Below are positions 53,691 to 64,000 of a stretch of 64,000 nucleotides of DNA, in pieces. The notes below the pieces were generated by a model. That model was not told the origin of the DNA. It saw nothing but the letters and a program-made list of their open reading frames with translations, and ran no database searches. Positions within the stretch are counted from its first letter, which is position 1, and each line of letters starts with the position of its first letter. The translations under genes were made by a program, and so were the position numbers. Source of the DNA: Ursus arctos (Eukaryota; Chordata; Mammalia; Carnivora; Ursidae); contig NW_026623008.1 in NCBI RefSeq assembly GCF_023065955.2, forward strand, positions 26,005,001-26,069,000, in the 5' to 3' direction.

Positions 53691-53874
53691 TTTTAAAGAT
53701 TTTATTTATTTGACAGAGAGAGAGAGACAGCCAGCGAGAGAGAGGACACAAGCAGGGGGAGTAGGAGAGGAAGAGGCAGGCTCCCAGCAGAACAGGGAGC
53801 CCGATGAGGGGCTCGATCCCAATCATGACCTGAGCCGAAGGCAGATGCTTAACGACTGATCCACCCAGTTGCCC
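53691..53874 (-). mobile_element. tRNA-derived SINE, antisense
   Basis: Target duplication CTGTTTTTCATTTT at 53677-53690 and 53875-53888. Confidence 0.93.
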
Positions 53875-54120
53875 CTGTTTTTCATTTTGGTTTCCACATT
53901 TTCATTGTTTGTATAAAGAAATACTATTGGGTTTTGTGTATTTATTTTATATCCTGCAAACTTGCTGAACTCACTTTGTTCTAGGAAGTTTTCTTGGTAA
54001 AAATCTCTTGAGATTTTCTACATGGACTTTGTTGTCTGCAAATGACAGTTTATTCATTTCTAACTGGTATGCCATTTCTTTCTTTTTCATTCTATTCTGG
54101 AGGTATAAACTTTTAAATTG
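53875..54120 (-). mobile_element. Old LINE-1 fragment, antisense
   Basis: TATCCTGCAAACTTGCTGAAC and ATTTTCTACATGGACTTTG... GTCTGCAAATGACAG are antisense ORF2 motifs. Confidence 0.65.
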
Positions 54121-54139
54121 TAGACAATATTATCAAATA

Positions 54140-54320
54140 AAAGCACAAAAATATTTATTGAGCATACCTAATATGTGCCAGATAGCTACTGGGAATATAT
54201 CCTTGAAAAGAATAAAATCCCACCTCACATGGAGCTTGCATTCTGGTGGGAGGTGATAAACCATAACTAACCAAATATGTCAAATATACAGTGACTTTGA
54301 AAGTGTTAGATAATGTGTAG
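54140..54320 (+). repeat. L2-like ancient LINE fragment
   Basis: TATTGAGCATACCTAATATG then CACATGGAGCTTGCATTCTG, a clear L2 3' motif pair. Confidence 0.6.
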
Positions 54321-54831
54321 AAAAGAGGAAGATTTACTGGAGTCGTGTCTTTGAGAGGAGAGGGATCTAGTTCACAAATGGAGGTGTTGGCCTTAGCTAC
54401 AAATATGGAGAGTTCATCTGTTATAACAGAAGAAAAGGAATACACAGGTACAGGTATAGGTAGGTCAGGAGATATGACTGTAGAAGCTCATGGAACTTCT
54501 TTTCTGAGTCCTTCTGTTTTCTCAGTGAAATAAGAAGCAAGGTTATCTGCTGAAAATGAAGACAAAAGAAAAGGCATTAGATATTTGAAGAAAGAGGATA
54601 TGACATGAAATAGATTTTAATAGATTAAAGAAAAAGTGTGTGATTGCTGGGCAGCAAAGAGGGATCCCTAGGGATCGATAAACAGAATTTAAAGAGAGCA
54701 GTCAGTAGGTATGGACTAGATGGAGAGTTGAATTGGAGATGATTTTGATTTTTGCCGTCTGAGTTCAATTACTCAAAAGTGGGGCAGAGGAATTAGGACA
54801 TTTGCAATTCCAACTTACAATTATCAGTATG
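54321..54831. other. Intergenic sequence without recognised element
   Basis: No long frames. Confidence 0.4.
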
Positions 54832-54841
54832 AAGTACCATT

Positions 54842-54844
<3 letters not shown>

Positions 54845-54877
<33 letters not shown>

Positions 54878-55075
54878 GATTTAATTACTTCAGAGAGAGC
54901 ACACAAGAATGCCGTGGTCACCAGAGGGGCAGGAGAGGGAAAGAGAGAATCTCAAGCAGACTCCCCGCTGAGCATGGAGCCCGACATGGGCCTCGATCTC
55001 AGGACCCCAAGATCATGAGCTGAGCCAAATTCAAGAGTCAGCCACTTAACCGACTGAGCCACCCAGGCACCCCTT
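54845..55075 (-). mobile_element. tRNA-derived SINE, antisense, with (TTTA)n
   Basis: About nine ATTT units at the tail side. Target duplication AAGTACCATTTTA at 54832-54844 and 55076-55088. Confidence 0.93.
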
Positions 55076-55353
55076 AAGTACCATTTTAATGTGTGGTACT
55101 TACCATATACTAGGAACATTAAAAAGGAGAAAAATAAAAAGTAAGTTTTTTATTTACATGATTTCATCCATTCTTACATTATTTTTAGGAAACGGTGTTG
55201 ACTCTTGATTTTACTCCCTGTTTACACAGACCAGATTTTCTAGGAAGATGGGAAGGGAAGCGAGCAAGCTGGAAGTGGTTTTCTAGATTACTTTAAATAT
55301 AAATGGTTTAAACGCTCCAACAAAAAGACAGAGATTGGCAGAATGACTTTTTC

Positions 55354-55557
55354 TTTTTAATACATTTTTATAAAAGATGTGTTTATTTATTTTTGAGAGA
55401 GAGAGCACAAGTGGGAGGGGGAGAGGAAGAGTGAATCCCAAGCAGATGCTGTTCTGAGTGTGGAGCCAACATGGGGCTCAGTCTCACGACCCTGAGATCA
55501 CAACCTGAGCTGAAACCAAGAGTTAGATGCTTAACCAACTGTGGAACCCAGGTGTCC
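55354..55557 (-). mobile_element. tRNA-derived SINE, antisense
   Basis: Target duplication CAGAATGACTTTTT / CAGAATGGCTTTTT (about 55340 and 55558). Confidence 0.85.
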
Positions 55558-55574
55558 CAGAATGGCTTTTTTTT

Positions 55575-55782
55575 TTTTTTAAGATTTTATTTATTTATTT
55601 ATTTAGTTATTTATTTATTTGGGTGAGAGAGTAAGCAGGGGGACAAGAAGAGGGAGACAGACAAGCAGACTCCACACTGAGCGCAGAGCCCAATGTGGGG
55701 CTCAATCCCATGACTCTGAGACCATGACCTGAGCCAAAATCAAGAGTTGGACACTTAACTGACTGAGCCACCTAGGTGCCCT
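55575..55782 (-). mobile_element. tRNA-derived SINE, antisense, adjacent copy
   Basis: Ends CCACCTAGGTGCCC; then GGCAGAATAGATTTTT repeats the target once more. Confidence 0.87.
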
Positions 55783-55965
55783 GGCAGAATAGATTTTTAA
55801 AAAATACACAATATGCTGTCAAAAAAAACTTATTTTAGATTCAAAGACATGAGTTGAAAGTGAAAAAATGGAAAAAATATATTCTATGCAAATAGCAACA
55901 AAAACAGAACAGTGGTGGCTATACAATATCAGACTGATTAGAATTTACATGAAAAAGTTAACAAG

Positions 55966-56097
55966 AGGGGCATCTGGCTGGCTCAGTCAGTGGAGCATGT
56001 GACTCTTGATCTAAGGGATCATGAGTTCAAGCCCTACATTGGGTGTAGAGCTTACTTTAAAAAATAAATAAATACAAATTAAACATTTTTAAATTAA
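55966..56097 (+). mobile_element. Short old tRNA-derived SINE
   Basis: tRNA-Lys-like body with GACTCTTGATC and no CT-rich middle. Target duplication AAAAAGTTAACAAGA / AAAAAGGTTATAAGA. Confidence 0.83.
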
Positions 56098-56461
56098 AAA
56101 AAGGTTATAAGAGACAAGTACATATATTAATGGAAATGTCAAATACAGCAAGAAGATATATCAACTGTAAACATTTATGCACATAATGACAACATAAAAA
56201 TATTTATGAACCAAAAATTGACAAAATTAAAGGGAGAAATGGTTCTACAATAACTGATGGGAACGTCAGTATCCTACTCTCCATAATGGATGGAACAACC
56301 ACACAGAAGATAAGAAATAGAGGATTTGAACAACACAATAAGTCAGAACTATATTTAATAGACATATACCTTTACCCATCAACAAAATACACATTTTTCA
56401 TAAGTACATGTTTTCCAGGACAGACCATGTGTTAGGCCATAATTAAGACTCAGCTGATTTT

Positions 56462-56684
56462 GGGCACCTGGGTGGCTCAGTCAGTTAAGCGTCTGCTTTT
56501 GGCTCAGGTCTGGGATCAAGCCCCACATCAGGCTCCCTGCTTAGCAGGTGTGTGCTTCTCCCTCTCTTCCTCACTCATGCTCTCTCTATCTCTGTCTCTC
56601 TCTCTCTCAAATAAATAAATAAAATCTTAAAAAAAGAAGGAAGGAAGGAAGAAAGAAAAGAAAGAAAAAAAAAGAAAAGAAAGA
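56462..56684 (+). mobile_element. tRNA-derived SINE with GA-rich tail
   Basis: Target duplication GACTCAGCTGATTTT at 56447-56461 and 56685-56699. Confidence 0.93.
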
Positions 56685-56712
56685 GACTCAGCTGATTTTA
56701 AAAGGTATCTTC

Positions 56713-56911
56713 GGGATGCCTGGGTGGCTCAGTTGGTTAAGCATCTGCCTTCAGCTCAGGTCATGATCCCAGGGTCCTGGGATCAAATCTCACATCAGGC
56801 TCTATGCTCAGTGGGGAGCCTGCTTCTCCCTCTGCCTGCTGCTCCCCCTGCTTGTGCTCTTTCTCTCTCTCTTTCTCTGATAAATAAATAAATAAAATCT
56901 AAAAAAAAAAA
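56713..56911 (+). mobile_element. tRNA-derived SINE
   Basis: Target duplication GGTATCTTC / GATATCTTC at 56704 and 56912. Confidence 0.9.
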
Positions 56912-56956
56912 GATATCTTCTCTGACCACAATGAGATGAAGTTGGAAATCAGTAAT

Positions 56957-57139
56957 GGAGGGGGAGCCTGGGTGGCTCAGTCAGTTAAGCATCTGACTCT
57001 TTATTTCAGCCCAGGTCATGATTTCAGGGTTGTGAGATTGAGCCCTACGTCAGGCCCCACACTGGGCATGAAGCCTGTTTAAGATTTTCTCTCTATCCCT
57101 CCCCCTCTGCCCTCTCTCCCCCTCTCTTAAAAAGAAAAA
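56957..57139 (+). mobile_element. tRNA-derived SINE
   Basis: GGGGGAGCCTGGGTGGCTCAG head; tail short. ATCAGTAATGG before and AGTCAGTAACAGG after may be the target duplication. Confidence 0.87.
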
Positions 57140-57552
57140 AGTCAGTAACAGGGAAAACTGAAACATGCATAAAGCTACAATAATCAAAACAACATGGTAC
57201 TGGCATAAAGACAGACATATAGAAGAATGAGATAGAACAGAAACTCCAAAACAAATCTTCACATTCATGATCAGATGATTTGCAACCAGATTTCCAAGAC
57301 CATTCAAAGGGGAAAAGATAGTCTTTTTTCTTTTTTAACGGTACTGGGAAAACTGGATATACACATACAAAAGAATGAAGTTTAACTCTTACCTAACATT
57401 ATAAATAAAAATTAACATAAAATGGATCAGACCTACAGGTAAGACCTAAAGCTATAAAACTTTGAAGAAAACATAGGGCACAGCTTCATGACATTGGATT
57501 GGCAATGACTTCTTGGGTGTGACACCAAATACATAGGCAAAAAAAGAAATAG

Positions 57553-57645
57553 AGGGGCTCCTGGCTGGCTCAGTTGGTAGAGCATGTGACTCTTGAGCTC
57601 CAGGTCATGAGTTCAAGCCCCATGTTGTATGTAGAGTCTACTTTA
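57553..57645 (+). mobile_element. Short old tRNA-derived SINE
   Basis: GGGGCTCCTGGCTGGCTCAG head, GACTCTTGAGC anticodon-like part, TTCAAGCCCCATG B box. Confidence 0.83.
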
Positions 57646-57760
57646 AAGAGAGAGAGAGAGATAGGGAAGGAAGGAAGGAAGGAAGGAAGGAAGGAAGGAA
57701 GGAAGGGAGGGAGGGAGGGAAGAAGGGGAAGAGGGAAAAAAAAGAAAAGAAAAGAGAAAA
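57646..57760. repeat. (GGAA)n-rich purine repeat
   Basis: GA, then about ten GGAA units, then GGGA units; grown from the SINE tail. Confidence 0.95.
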
Positions 57761-58442
57761 ACTGCAATGAAACTACCTCACACCCATTAGGATAGCTATT
57801 GAAAAAACAAAAAAGGAGAAATTAACAAGTGTTGGCAAGGATGTAGAGAAATTGGAATCTTTGTGCACTGTTGGTGGGAATGTGAAATGCTATATCCTCT
57901 ATAGAAATGGTTTGGTGGTTCCCCAAAAAGTTAAAAGTAGAATTTCTATATGGTCCATGAATTCCACTTCTGGGTATACACACAAAAGAACTAAAAGCAG
58001 GGTCTTGAAGAAACACCTTTACACTCATGTTTATAGCTTAAGCATGGAAGCAACAGAAGTGTCCATCAATAGATGACTAGAGAAGCAAAATGTGGTGTAT
58101 ATATACAATGAAATATGATTAACCTTAGAGGGAGGAAATTCTCACACATGCTACAGCATAGATGAAACTTGAGGACATTGTGCTAAGTGAAATAAACCGG
58201 TCACTATAAAACAAATCCTGTATGATTCCATTTATGTGAGGTACTCAGAGTAGTCATAATCATAGAGACAGAATGTTGGATGGTAGTTAAAGGGGCGGGG
58301 AAAGTAGGGGAATGGGGAGTTACTGCTTAATGGGTAGTATCAGTTTTGATTTGGAAAGAGACAGGTGCTGGTGATGGTTGCACAGCAGAGCAGTATGAAT
58401 GCCCTAACACTACTGAACTGTACACTTAAAAATGGTTAGGAT

Positions 58443-58547
58443 AGGGGCACCTGAATAGCTCAGTTGGTGGAGCAAGCACCTCCTGATTTTGGGGTAGTGA
58501 GATCAAGCCCTACAGTGTGTATGGAGCCTACTTTTAAAAAAAAGTTA
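58443..58547 (+). mobile_element. Short old tRNA-derived SINE
   Basis: GGGGCACCTGAATAGCTCAG head, directly followed by a short A tail; interrupts the L1 3' UTR. Confidence 0.82.
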
Positions 58548-58595
58548 ACATTGTAGATTTTATGTTAGGTGTGTTTTACCACAATAAAAAAAAAT

Positions 58596-59118
58596 TGGGA
58601 AAAATTGGGGGGAAAGAGGGAGTTGGACAACAGAAAGCCTCCAGCCAACAAAAAATAATAATAACCTGATAAAGATATCAGGTTAAGCAACTGTCCTGAA
58701 AAGCAAGAGGAAGCATAAAGAAATGGAAGTCGTGAAAGAAAAGTTGAGATATGAAGAATAGAAGTAGAAATAACTTCTGTATAAAATACATTCCAGAAAG
58801 GCATGGGGGAGGTAAATAATTTTCCAAAATAGCCCTACAATCAAGCAGTTCTTTTCTAAAAAATAGTATTACATGTGTAATATATATCTGATGCAAGAAA
58901 GAGCACTCATGATAAAGTAAATGCAGTAAAATGTTATCAGTAGGTGACACTGAGTAAGTGATGATACATGGATGGTCTTTGTATTATTCTTATTCCAACT
59001 TTTTGTAAGGTTGAAATTATGTTCATATTTTTTTTAAGTTTTTAATTTCCCAGATTAGAGAAAGAGACATATAAATGCTAAAGAGGGTTGATTAAAAATG
59101 CCTAACAAGATAGACTTT
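58596..59118. other. Intergenic sequence without recognised gene
   Basis: AT-rich; the end (CCAACTTTTTGTAAGGTTGAAATTATG, in part) hints at another L1M 3' end. Confidence 0.35.
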
Positions 59119-59131
59119 AAAAGTCTTTCCT

Positions 59132-59341
59132 AGGGGCGCCTGGGTGGCTCAGTAGTTGGGCGTCTGCCTTCAGCTCAGGGCGTGATCCCAGAGTCCTGGG
59201 ATCGAGCCCCGCATTGGGCTTCTCTGCTGGGAACCTGCTTCTTCCTCTCCCACTCCACCTGCTTGTGTCCCCTCTCTCGCCAGTTGTCTCTCTCTCTGTC
59301 AAATAAATAAATAAAATCTTTAAAAATAAATAAATAAAAAT
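59132..59341 (+). mobile_element. tRNA-derived SINE
   Basis: Target duplication AAAAGTCTTTCCT at 59119-59131 and 59342-59354. Confidence 0.93.
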
Positions 59342-59354
59342 AAAAGTCTTTCCT

Positions 59355-59520
59355 GGGGGGTGGGGGAATGGGATAGACCAGTGATGGGTAGTAAGAAGGG
59401 CACGTATTGCATGGTGCACTGGGTGTTATACGCAACTAATGAATCATCGAGCCTTACATCGGAAACTGGGGATGTACTGTATGGTGACTAACATAATATA
59501 ATAAAAAATCATTTAAAAAA
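59355..59520 (+). mobile_element. LINE-1 3' UTR fragment, sense
   Basis: GTGCACTGGGTGTTATACGC, ACTAATGAATCATCGAGCC, GGGGATGTACTGTATGGTGA, then an A tail. It is very similar to the young L1 3' ends at 14.0 kb (reverse) and 62.85 kb. Confidence 0.85.
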
Positions 59521-59667
59521 AAGAAATGTTTACAGTTGACTCTTGAAAAACGTGTTTGAATTGCATGGGTCCACGTATATGCAGCTTTTTCGATAAATAC
59601 AGTACTGTAAATGTAAAATAAATAAATAAATAAAAATAAAAAATAATTATAATAAAATAAAAGCCTT

Positions 59668-60305
59668 TCCTGCATCTACTACAAGATTCAAGACTCTTCA
59701 GTCAGACTATCAACATTCCAGAAAGTGTCAACATTACTCTGAAAGGACACACAGTTATTGTGCAGGGCCCCAGAAGAATCCTGTGGAGGAACTTCAATCA
59801 CATCAGTGTAGAACTCAATCTCCTTGGAAAGAAAAAGAAGACTGACAAATTCTGGGGAAATAAGAACTGGCCACTATTCCCATGATCTTCATTAACAGAA
59901 TATGACCCAAGTGTATCACACTGAGCTTCCATTGCAAAATCAGATCGTGTATGCCTATTTCCCTATCAAGCTTATTATTCAGGAGAACCAGTCTTTTGTT
60001 GAAATCTGAGATTTCTTGGGTGAAAAATACATCCGCAGGTTTCTTACGAGGCCAGGTGTTCCTTGTTCAGTATCTCAAGCCCAGGAAGGTGAGTTAATTA
60101 TTGAAGGAAAGGACACTGAACTTCTATCAAATTCAGCTGCTTTGATTCAGCAAGCTACAACGTTGAAAACAAGGATGTCGGGAAAATATTTTATGGTATC
60201 TATGTCTCTGAAAACAGAACAGGTCAGCAGGCTAATGAGTAAGAGCTAAGTTAGCTACAGAAATAACACGATGCCAAATGATTCTTAAAACCTATTTTGA
60301 TAGGT
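59668..60305 (+). pseudogene. RPL9: Processed pseudogene of RPL9 (uL6)
   Basis: RPL9 is a protein of the large ribosomal subunit. The copy begins with 5' UTR-like ATCTACTACAAG, and the initiator position reads ATT (59686-59688). Codons then follow the protein: [60 protein letters not shown], ending at TAA 60240-60242. A frameshift and stops lie in the middle (near 59885 and a TGA near 60008), so it makes no protein. Length fits the 192-codon gene. No introns. I see no clear poly(A) tail or target duplication; old LINE-1 sequence follows. Confidence 0.93.
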
Positions 60306-60746
60306 AAAAATTGGGACCTCGCACTACAAAACACTTAGATCCTACAATATACACATACTTTACGTGCACAAAAATCAACTTGAAATGGATTTAAGACTTG
60401 AATGTAAAACCTGAAGTGATAAAACTCCTTGAAGAAACATAGGTGGTGTAAGCTCTTTGACCTTGGTCTTGGCAATTATTTTTTTTTATTTGATTCCAAA
60501 AGCAAAGACAACAGAATACAACAGACAATATGAGATGTCTCATAATGACAAAAAATGAGAAGTGAAGCATAGAATGAAAATGTCTAACATCATCTAACCA
60601 ACGTCTCAAAAGGGGAAAAGTCGAGAATGAAGGAGAGCCAATACTAGAAGAGAATAATGGCTGATAACTTACTGGAACTGTTAACGCTATAAATTAGGAG
60701 ATACAAATATACATCAAGAAGTGTGACAAAAAGACACCCACATCTG

Positions 60747-60933
60747 GGGTTCTTGGGTGGCTCAGTTGGTTAGCGTCCAACTCTTGATTTTGACTCAGGT
60801 CATGATCTCAGGGTTGTGGGGTCGAGCCTCACATGAGGCTTTGTGCTGAGCATGGAGCCTGCTTGAGATTCTCTCCCTCTCCTTCTGCCCCTACCCCCCT
60901 CACTCTCTCTCTCTAAAAAGAAAAAAAGAAACA
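60747..60933 (+). mobile_element. tRNA-derived SINE (first of a pair)
   Basis: AGACACCCACATCTG before the pair and AGAAACCTACATCTG after it suggest one shared target. Confidence 0.88.
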
Positions 60934-61150
60934 GGGGCGGCTGGGTGGCGCAGTCGTTAAGCATCTGCCTTCAGCTCAGGGCGTGATCCCGGCGTTCTGG
61001 GTTCGAGCCCCACTTCAGGCTCCTCCGCTATGAGCCTGCTTCTTCCTCTCCCACTCCCCCTGCTTGTGTTCCCTCTCTCGCTGGCTGTCTCTATCTCTGT
61101 CAAATAAATAAATAAAATCTTAAAAGAAAAAAAAAAGAAAGAAACAAAAA
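60934..61150 (+). mobile_element. tRNA-derived SINE (second of a pair)
   Basis: GGGGCGGCTGGGTGGCGCAGTC head; inserted in the A tail of the first copy. Confidence 0.9.
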
Positions 61151-61440
61151 AGAAACCTACATCTGAGCTATAGTGTCATACAGAATAAAAAGACAAAAAA
61201 AGACCAGAAAGAAAGAGATCAGGTATAAACGAATGACACATTGATAGCAGATTTCTCAATGACAACAATGGACAGAGGATAAATGGAATACTATTTTTAA
61301 GCACCAAGAGAAAATTTTTATCAACCCAAATTTCTGTATCCAGAGAATCTATTTTTTTAATAATGGCAAGATAAACATTTTTTTCAGAAGAATCAAAGAG
61401 TTCATCACTGAGAGGTCTTCACTAAAGAAATCACTAAGGA

Positions 61441-61634
61441 GGGGCACCTGGGTGGCTCAGTCAGTTAAGTGTCTGCCTTCAGCTCAGGTCATGATCCCAA
61501 GGTCCTGGGATCAAGTCCCACGTTGGGTTCCCTGCTCAGTGAGGAGTCTGCTTCTCCCTCTCCATTTGCCCCCACCCCACCCTGCTCATGCTCTCTCTCA
61601 CTCTCTCTCTCAAATAAAATCTTTAAAAAAAAAT
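61441..61634 (+). mobile_element. tRNA-derived SINE
   Basis: Target duplication AGAAATCACTAAGGA / AGAAATTACTAAGGA at 61426-61440 and 61635-61649. Confidence 0.93.
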
Positions 61635-61649
61635 AGAAATTACTAAGGA

Positions 61650-62155
61650 ATATACCTCAGGAAAAAGGAAAAGAATAATTTCAAAAAAATCCTGAGATGC
61701 AAGTAATAATGGTAAACTAAGAAATTGGTAAATATGCAAGTATATTTAAACAAATACTATTAATAATTTCTAATTCCTGTGGTTAAAAAAAAGTAAGACT
61801 AGACAGCAATACTATGTAATTGAGAGGGGGCGATCAGATTACAAAAGTGTCCTAGGTCCATGGTTTTTTTCCGGGACTGGGTTAAAATATTGACTAACTT
61901 TATATTCTAAGTGTGCATATTAATACATCAGGGGAAACTTCTAAAATAATAAGAGTATATAACTTAAAAACCAGCAGAAGAAGAAAAAAATGGAATTTAA
62001 AAAATAAAAAATCATTGCAAAAGAAAAATAAGGCAAAAAACAGAGGGAGGAAAGATATTTTTAAGTTAAATTTATGTGAAAAGCAAACTGGCATAAAACA
62101 TCCAAATATATCAATAATTACAATAATTCTACATGAATTCAACTTGTTCATTAAA
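61650..62155. other. Intergenic AT-rich sequence without recognised gene
   Basis: A 92-codon Lys/Asn-rich frame at 61913-62191 is compositional; no family recognised. Confidence 0.4.
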
Positions 62156-62174
62156 AGAGACTGTTGTGGCGGAT

Positions 62175-62933
62175 CAAGTCAGAATGGCTAAAATTAACAA
62201 CTCAGGAAACAACAGATGTCGGCGAAGATGTGGAGAAAGGGGAAACCTCTTACACTGTTGGTTAGAATGAAAAATGGTGCAGCCACTCTGGAGAACAGTA
62301 TGGAGGTTCCTCAAAAAGTTAAAAATAGAACTGCCCTATGACCCAGCAATTGCACTACTAGGTATTTCTCCAAAGGATACAAATACAGTGATTCAAAGGG
62401 GCATATGCACCCCAATGTTTACAGCAGCAATGTCCACAACAGCCAAATTATGGAAAGAGCCCGGATGTCCATCAACAGATGAATGGATAAATAACATGTG
62501 GTATATATATACAATGGACTATTACTCAGCCATCAAAAAGAATGAAATCTTGCCATTTGTAATGATGTGGAGGGAACTAGAGTGTATTATGCTAAGGGAA
62601 GTAAGTCAGAGAAAGACAAATACCATATGATTTCACTCATATGTGGAATTTAAGAAACAAAACTCATGAACATAGGGGAAAGGAAGGAAAAATAAAATTA
62701 ATTTAAAAAGGAGATGGAGACAAACCATAAGAAAGTCTTAACTGTAGAGAACAAACAGGGTTGCTGGAGGGGAGGTGGGTGGGAGATAGGGTAATTGGGG
62801 GATGGGCATTAAGGAGGTCACTCAATGGAACGAGCACTGGGTGTTATATGCAACTGATGAATCATTAAATTCTACCCTGAAATTAATAATACACTATATG
62901 TTAACTAACTTGAATTTAAATTTTAAAAAAGGG
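62175..62933 (+). mobile_element. Young 5'-truncated LINE-1, sense
   Basis: The ORF2 C-terminus is open from 62274 to 62630 ([20 protein letters not shown], then PKDTNTVIQRGICTPMFTAA), followed by the 3' UTR (GAGCACTGGGTGTTATATGC) and an A-rich end. The flanks AGAGACTGTTGTGGCGGAT and AGAGACTGTCATAGTGGAT (15 of 19 identical) are the probable target duplication. Confidence 0.9.
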
Positions 62934-63080
62934 AGAGACTGTCATAGTGGATATAAAAAAACAAACAAATTTAGCTGTGTTCTGTTCAGAAGAGACATGT
63001 CTAACACAAAGATCCAAACAGGTTGAACTTAAAAAGTTGAAAGGCATACAGCTAGCAAATACAATCTAAAAGTTGCCATA

Positions 63081-63306
63081 GCGGGGCACCTGGGTGGCTC
63101 GTTGGTTGAGCGTCCAACTCTTGATTACTGCTCGGTTCATGATCTTAGTGTCCTGGGACCAAACCCTGCATTGAGCTCCGTGCTCAGTGTGGAGTCTACT
63201 TGGGATTCTCTCTCTCCCTCTCCTCCTGCCCCTCCCTGCCCCCCTGCTGGCACTCTCTATCTCTCTAAAATAAATAAGTAAAAAATCTTTAAAAAAAATA
63301 AATAAG
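63081..63306 (+). mobile_element. tRNA-derived SINE
   Basis: Target duplication AGTTGCCATA / AGTTACCATA at 63071 and 63307. Confidence 0.9.
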
Positions 63307-63387
63307 AGTTACCATACTACATTAATATTCCTAAAAATAGGCTTTAGGACAAAAAAAGATATTACTACATAATGATCATAAATTCAG

Positions 63388-63579
63388 GGGCCCCTGGGTG
63401 GTGCAGTCGGTTAAGCCTCCAACTCTTGTTTTCCACTCAGGTCATGATATCAAGGTCGTGAGATCAAGCCCTGCATTGGGATCTGAGAGCAGCAAGTAGT
63501 CTAATAAAGTTTCTCCCTCTCCCTCTGCCCCTTCCACTGTGCTCACTCTCTCTCTTAAAATATATAAATCTTTTTAAAA
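63388..63579 (+). mobile_element. tRNA-derived SINE
   Basis: Target duplication ATGATCATAAATTCAG at 63372-63387 and 63580-63595, perfect. Confidence 0.94.
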
Positions 63580-63615
63580 ATGATCATAAATTCAGTGTAT
63601 CAGAAAGAACAATTC

Positions 63616-63751
63616 TTTTTTTAATTTAAATTCAATTAATTAACGTATTATGTATTATTGGTTTCAGAGATAGAGGTCAGTGATTACATAATACCCAGTG
63701 CTCATTATATCACGTGCTCTCCTTAATGTCCATCTCCCAGTTACCCCATCC
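63616..63751 (-). mobile_element. Young LINE-1 3' end fragment, antisense
   Basis: T-rich end, then TTAACGTATTATGTATTATTGGTTTCAG (in part) and ACCCAGTGCTCATTATATC. Target duplication CAGAAAGAACAATTCT at about 63600 and 63752. Confidence 0.88.
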
Positions 63752-63900
63752 AGAAAGAACAATTCTAAGCTTATACATTCCTAACAACACAGCCTTAAAA
63801 TATTTGAAACAAAAACATATATTTGCTGGAAGAAGTTAACAAATCCACCATTATACTTAGAGAATTAAACACACATCTCAATTATAGATAAAAAGAACAG

Positions 63901-64000
63901 GGGCACCGGGGTCACTCAGTCAGTTAAGCATCTGCCTTCGGCTGGGGTTGTGATCCTGGGATCCTGGGATCGAGCCCCACATTGGGCTCCCTGCTCAGTG
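63901..64000 (+). mobile_element. tRNA-derived SINE, cut by window end
   Basis: GGGGCACCGGGGTCACTCAG-like head; the copy runs out of the window. Confidence 0.9.

Larger units (their letters stand above)
55255..58595 (+). mobile_element. Old LINE-1, sense, interrupted by about eight SINEs
   Basis: Pieces in order: an ORF2 endonuclease-end motif (AATATAAATGGTTTAAACGC, about 55300); an ORF2 middle (CAAAGACATGAGTTGAAAGT); ACAACATGGTACTGGCATAAAG; GTGCACTGTTGGTGGGAATG (57862); and an L1M-type 3' UTR ending TTTTACCACAATAAAAAAA near 58595. All frames are broken. Confidence 0.75.
60310..61430 (+). mobile_element. Old LINE-1 remnant, sense, with two SINEs
   Basis: TTGAAATGGATTTAAGACTTG...GTAAAACCTGAAGTGATAAAA is the ORF2 end region. 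After the SINE pair, a segment like the ORF1 end appears (TTTCTGTATCCAGAGAATC, AAGAGTTCATCACTGAGAGG), so two L1 pieces are joined. Confidence 0.6.

Noticed and set aside
62274..62630. 118-codon open frame as a gene
   Set aside because: It is the C-terminal end of LINE-1 ORF2 in a 5'-truncated insertion.

Overview
The window is nuclear DNA of a caniform carnivore. The evidence is about sixty copies of a tRNA-Lys-derived SINE (a GGGGCGCCTGGGTGGCTCAG-type head and an AAATAAATAAAATCTTTAAA-type tail, often between clean target-site duplications) and young carnivore-type LINE-1 copies. Several SINEs belong to a CACAGCGGTTAAG subtype that I associate with bears, but the family-level assignment is an inference.

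Only one protein-coding gene is supported: ZMYM1, on the + strand. A CpG-rich, TATA-less promoter lies at about 11.34-11.96 kb. The first coding exon starts at 20,153 and the stop codon ends at 35,737. Eight intact coding exons with consensus splice sites and matching phases (20153-20248, 21591-21663, 21859-22108, 27816-27990, 30887-31040, 32576-32713, 32882-32919, 33440-35737) join into one open frame of 3,222 nt (1,073 residues). The product is an N-terminal set of MYM-type zinc fingers followed by a TTF-type zinc finger and a domesticated hAT transposase body, the latter in a single 2.3-kb exon.

The main discovery is a ninth exon at 28,078-28,479. It is recognisable and has usable splice sites, but it carries a 2-nt frameshift, a second in-frame stop and a 183-bp SINE inside coding sequence with a perfect 11-bp target duplication. 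Because the exon is phase 0/0, leaving it out keeps the rest of the protein in frame and would fuse the halves of two MYM fingers into one. The conserved transposase exon is fully open, so the gene looks alive but restructured.

Layout. 0-11.3 kb: non-coding flank with SINEs, an L2-like remnant, an old LINE-1, a 310-nt polypyrimidine tract and an AT palindrome. 11.3-20 kb: promoter and long 5' intron(s) with an old antisense LINE-1 split by a younger one. 20-36 kb: ZMYM1 coding exons, with SINEs, MER5-like and old LINE-1 sequence in the introns. 36-42.6 kb: downstream repeats, including three nested SINEs at 41.2-41.7 kb. 42.6-49.6 kb: a nearly full-length but inactivated LINE-1 carrying two SINEs. 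50.5-54 kb: an old antisense LINE-1 split by a processed EMC2 pseudogene. 55.2-58.6 kb: an old LINE-1 with many SINEs. 59.7-60.3 kb: a processed RPL9 pseudogene. 60.3-64 kb: LINE-1 pieces and SINEs.

No CRISPR array, rRNA, functional tRNA or endogenous retrovirus was recognised. Gene identities rest on my memory of the human proteins, not on a database search.
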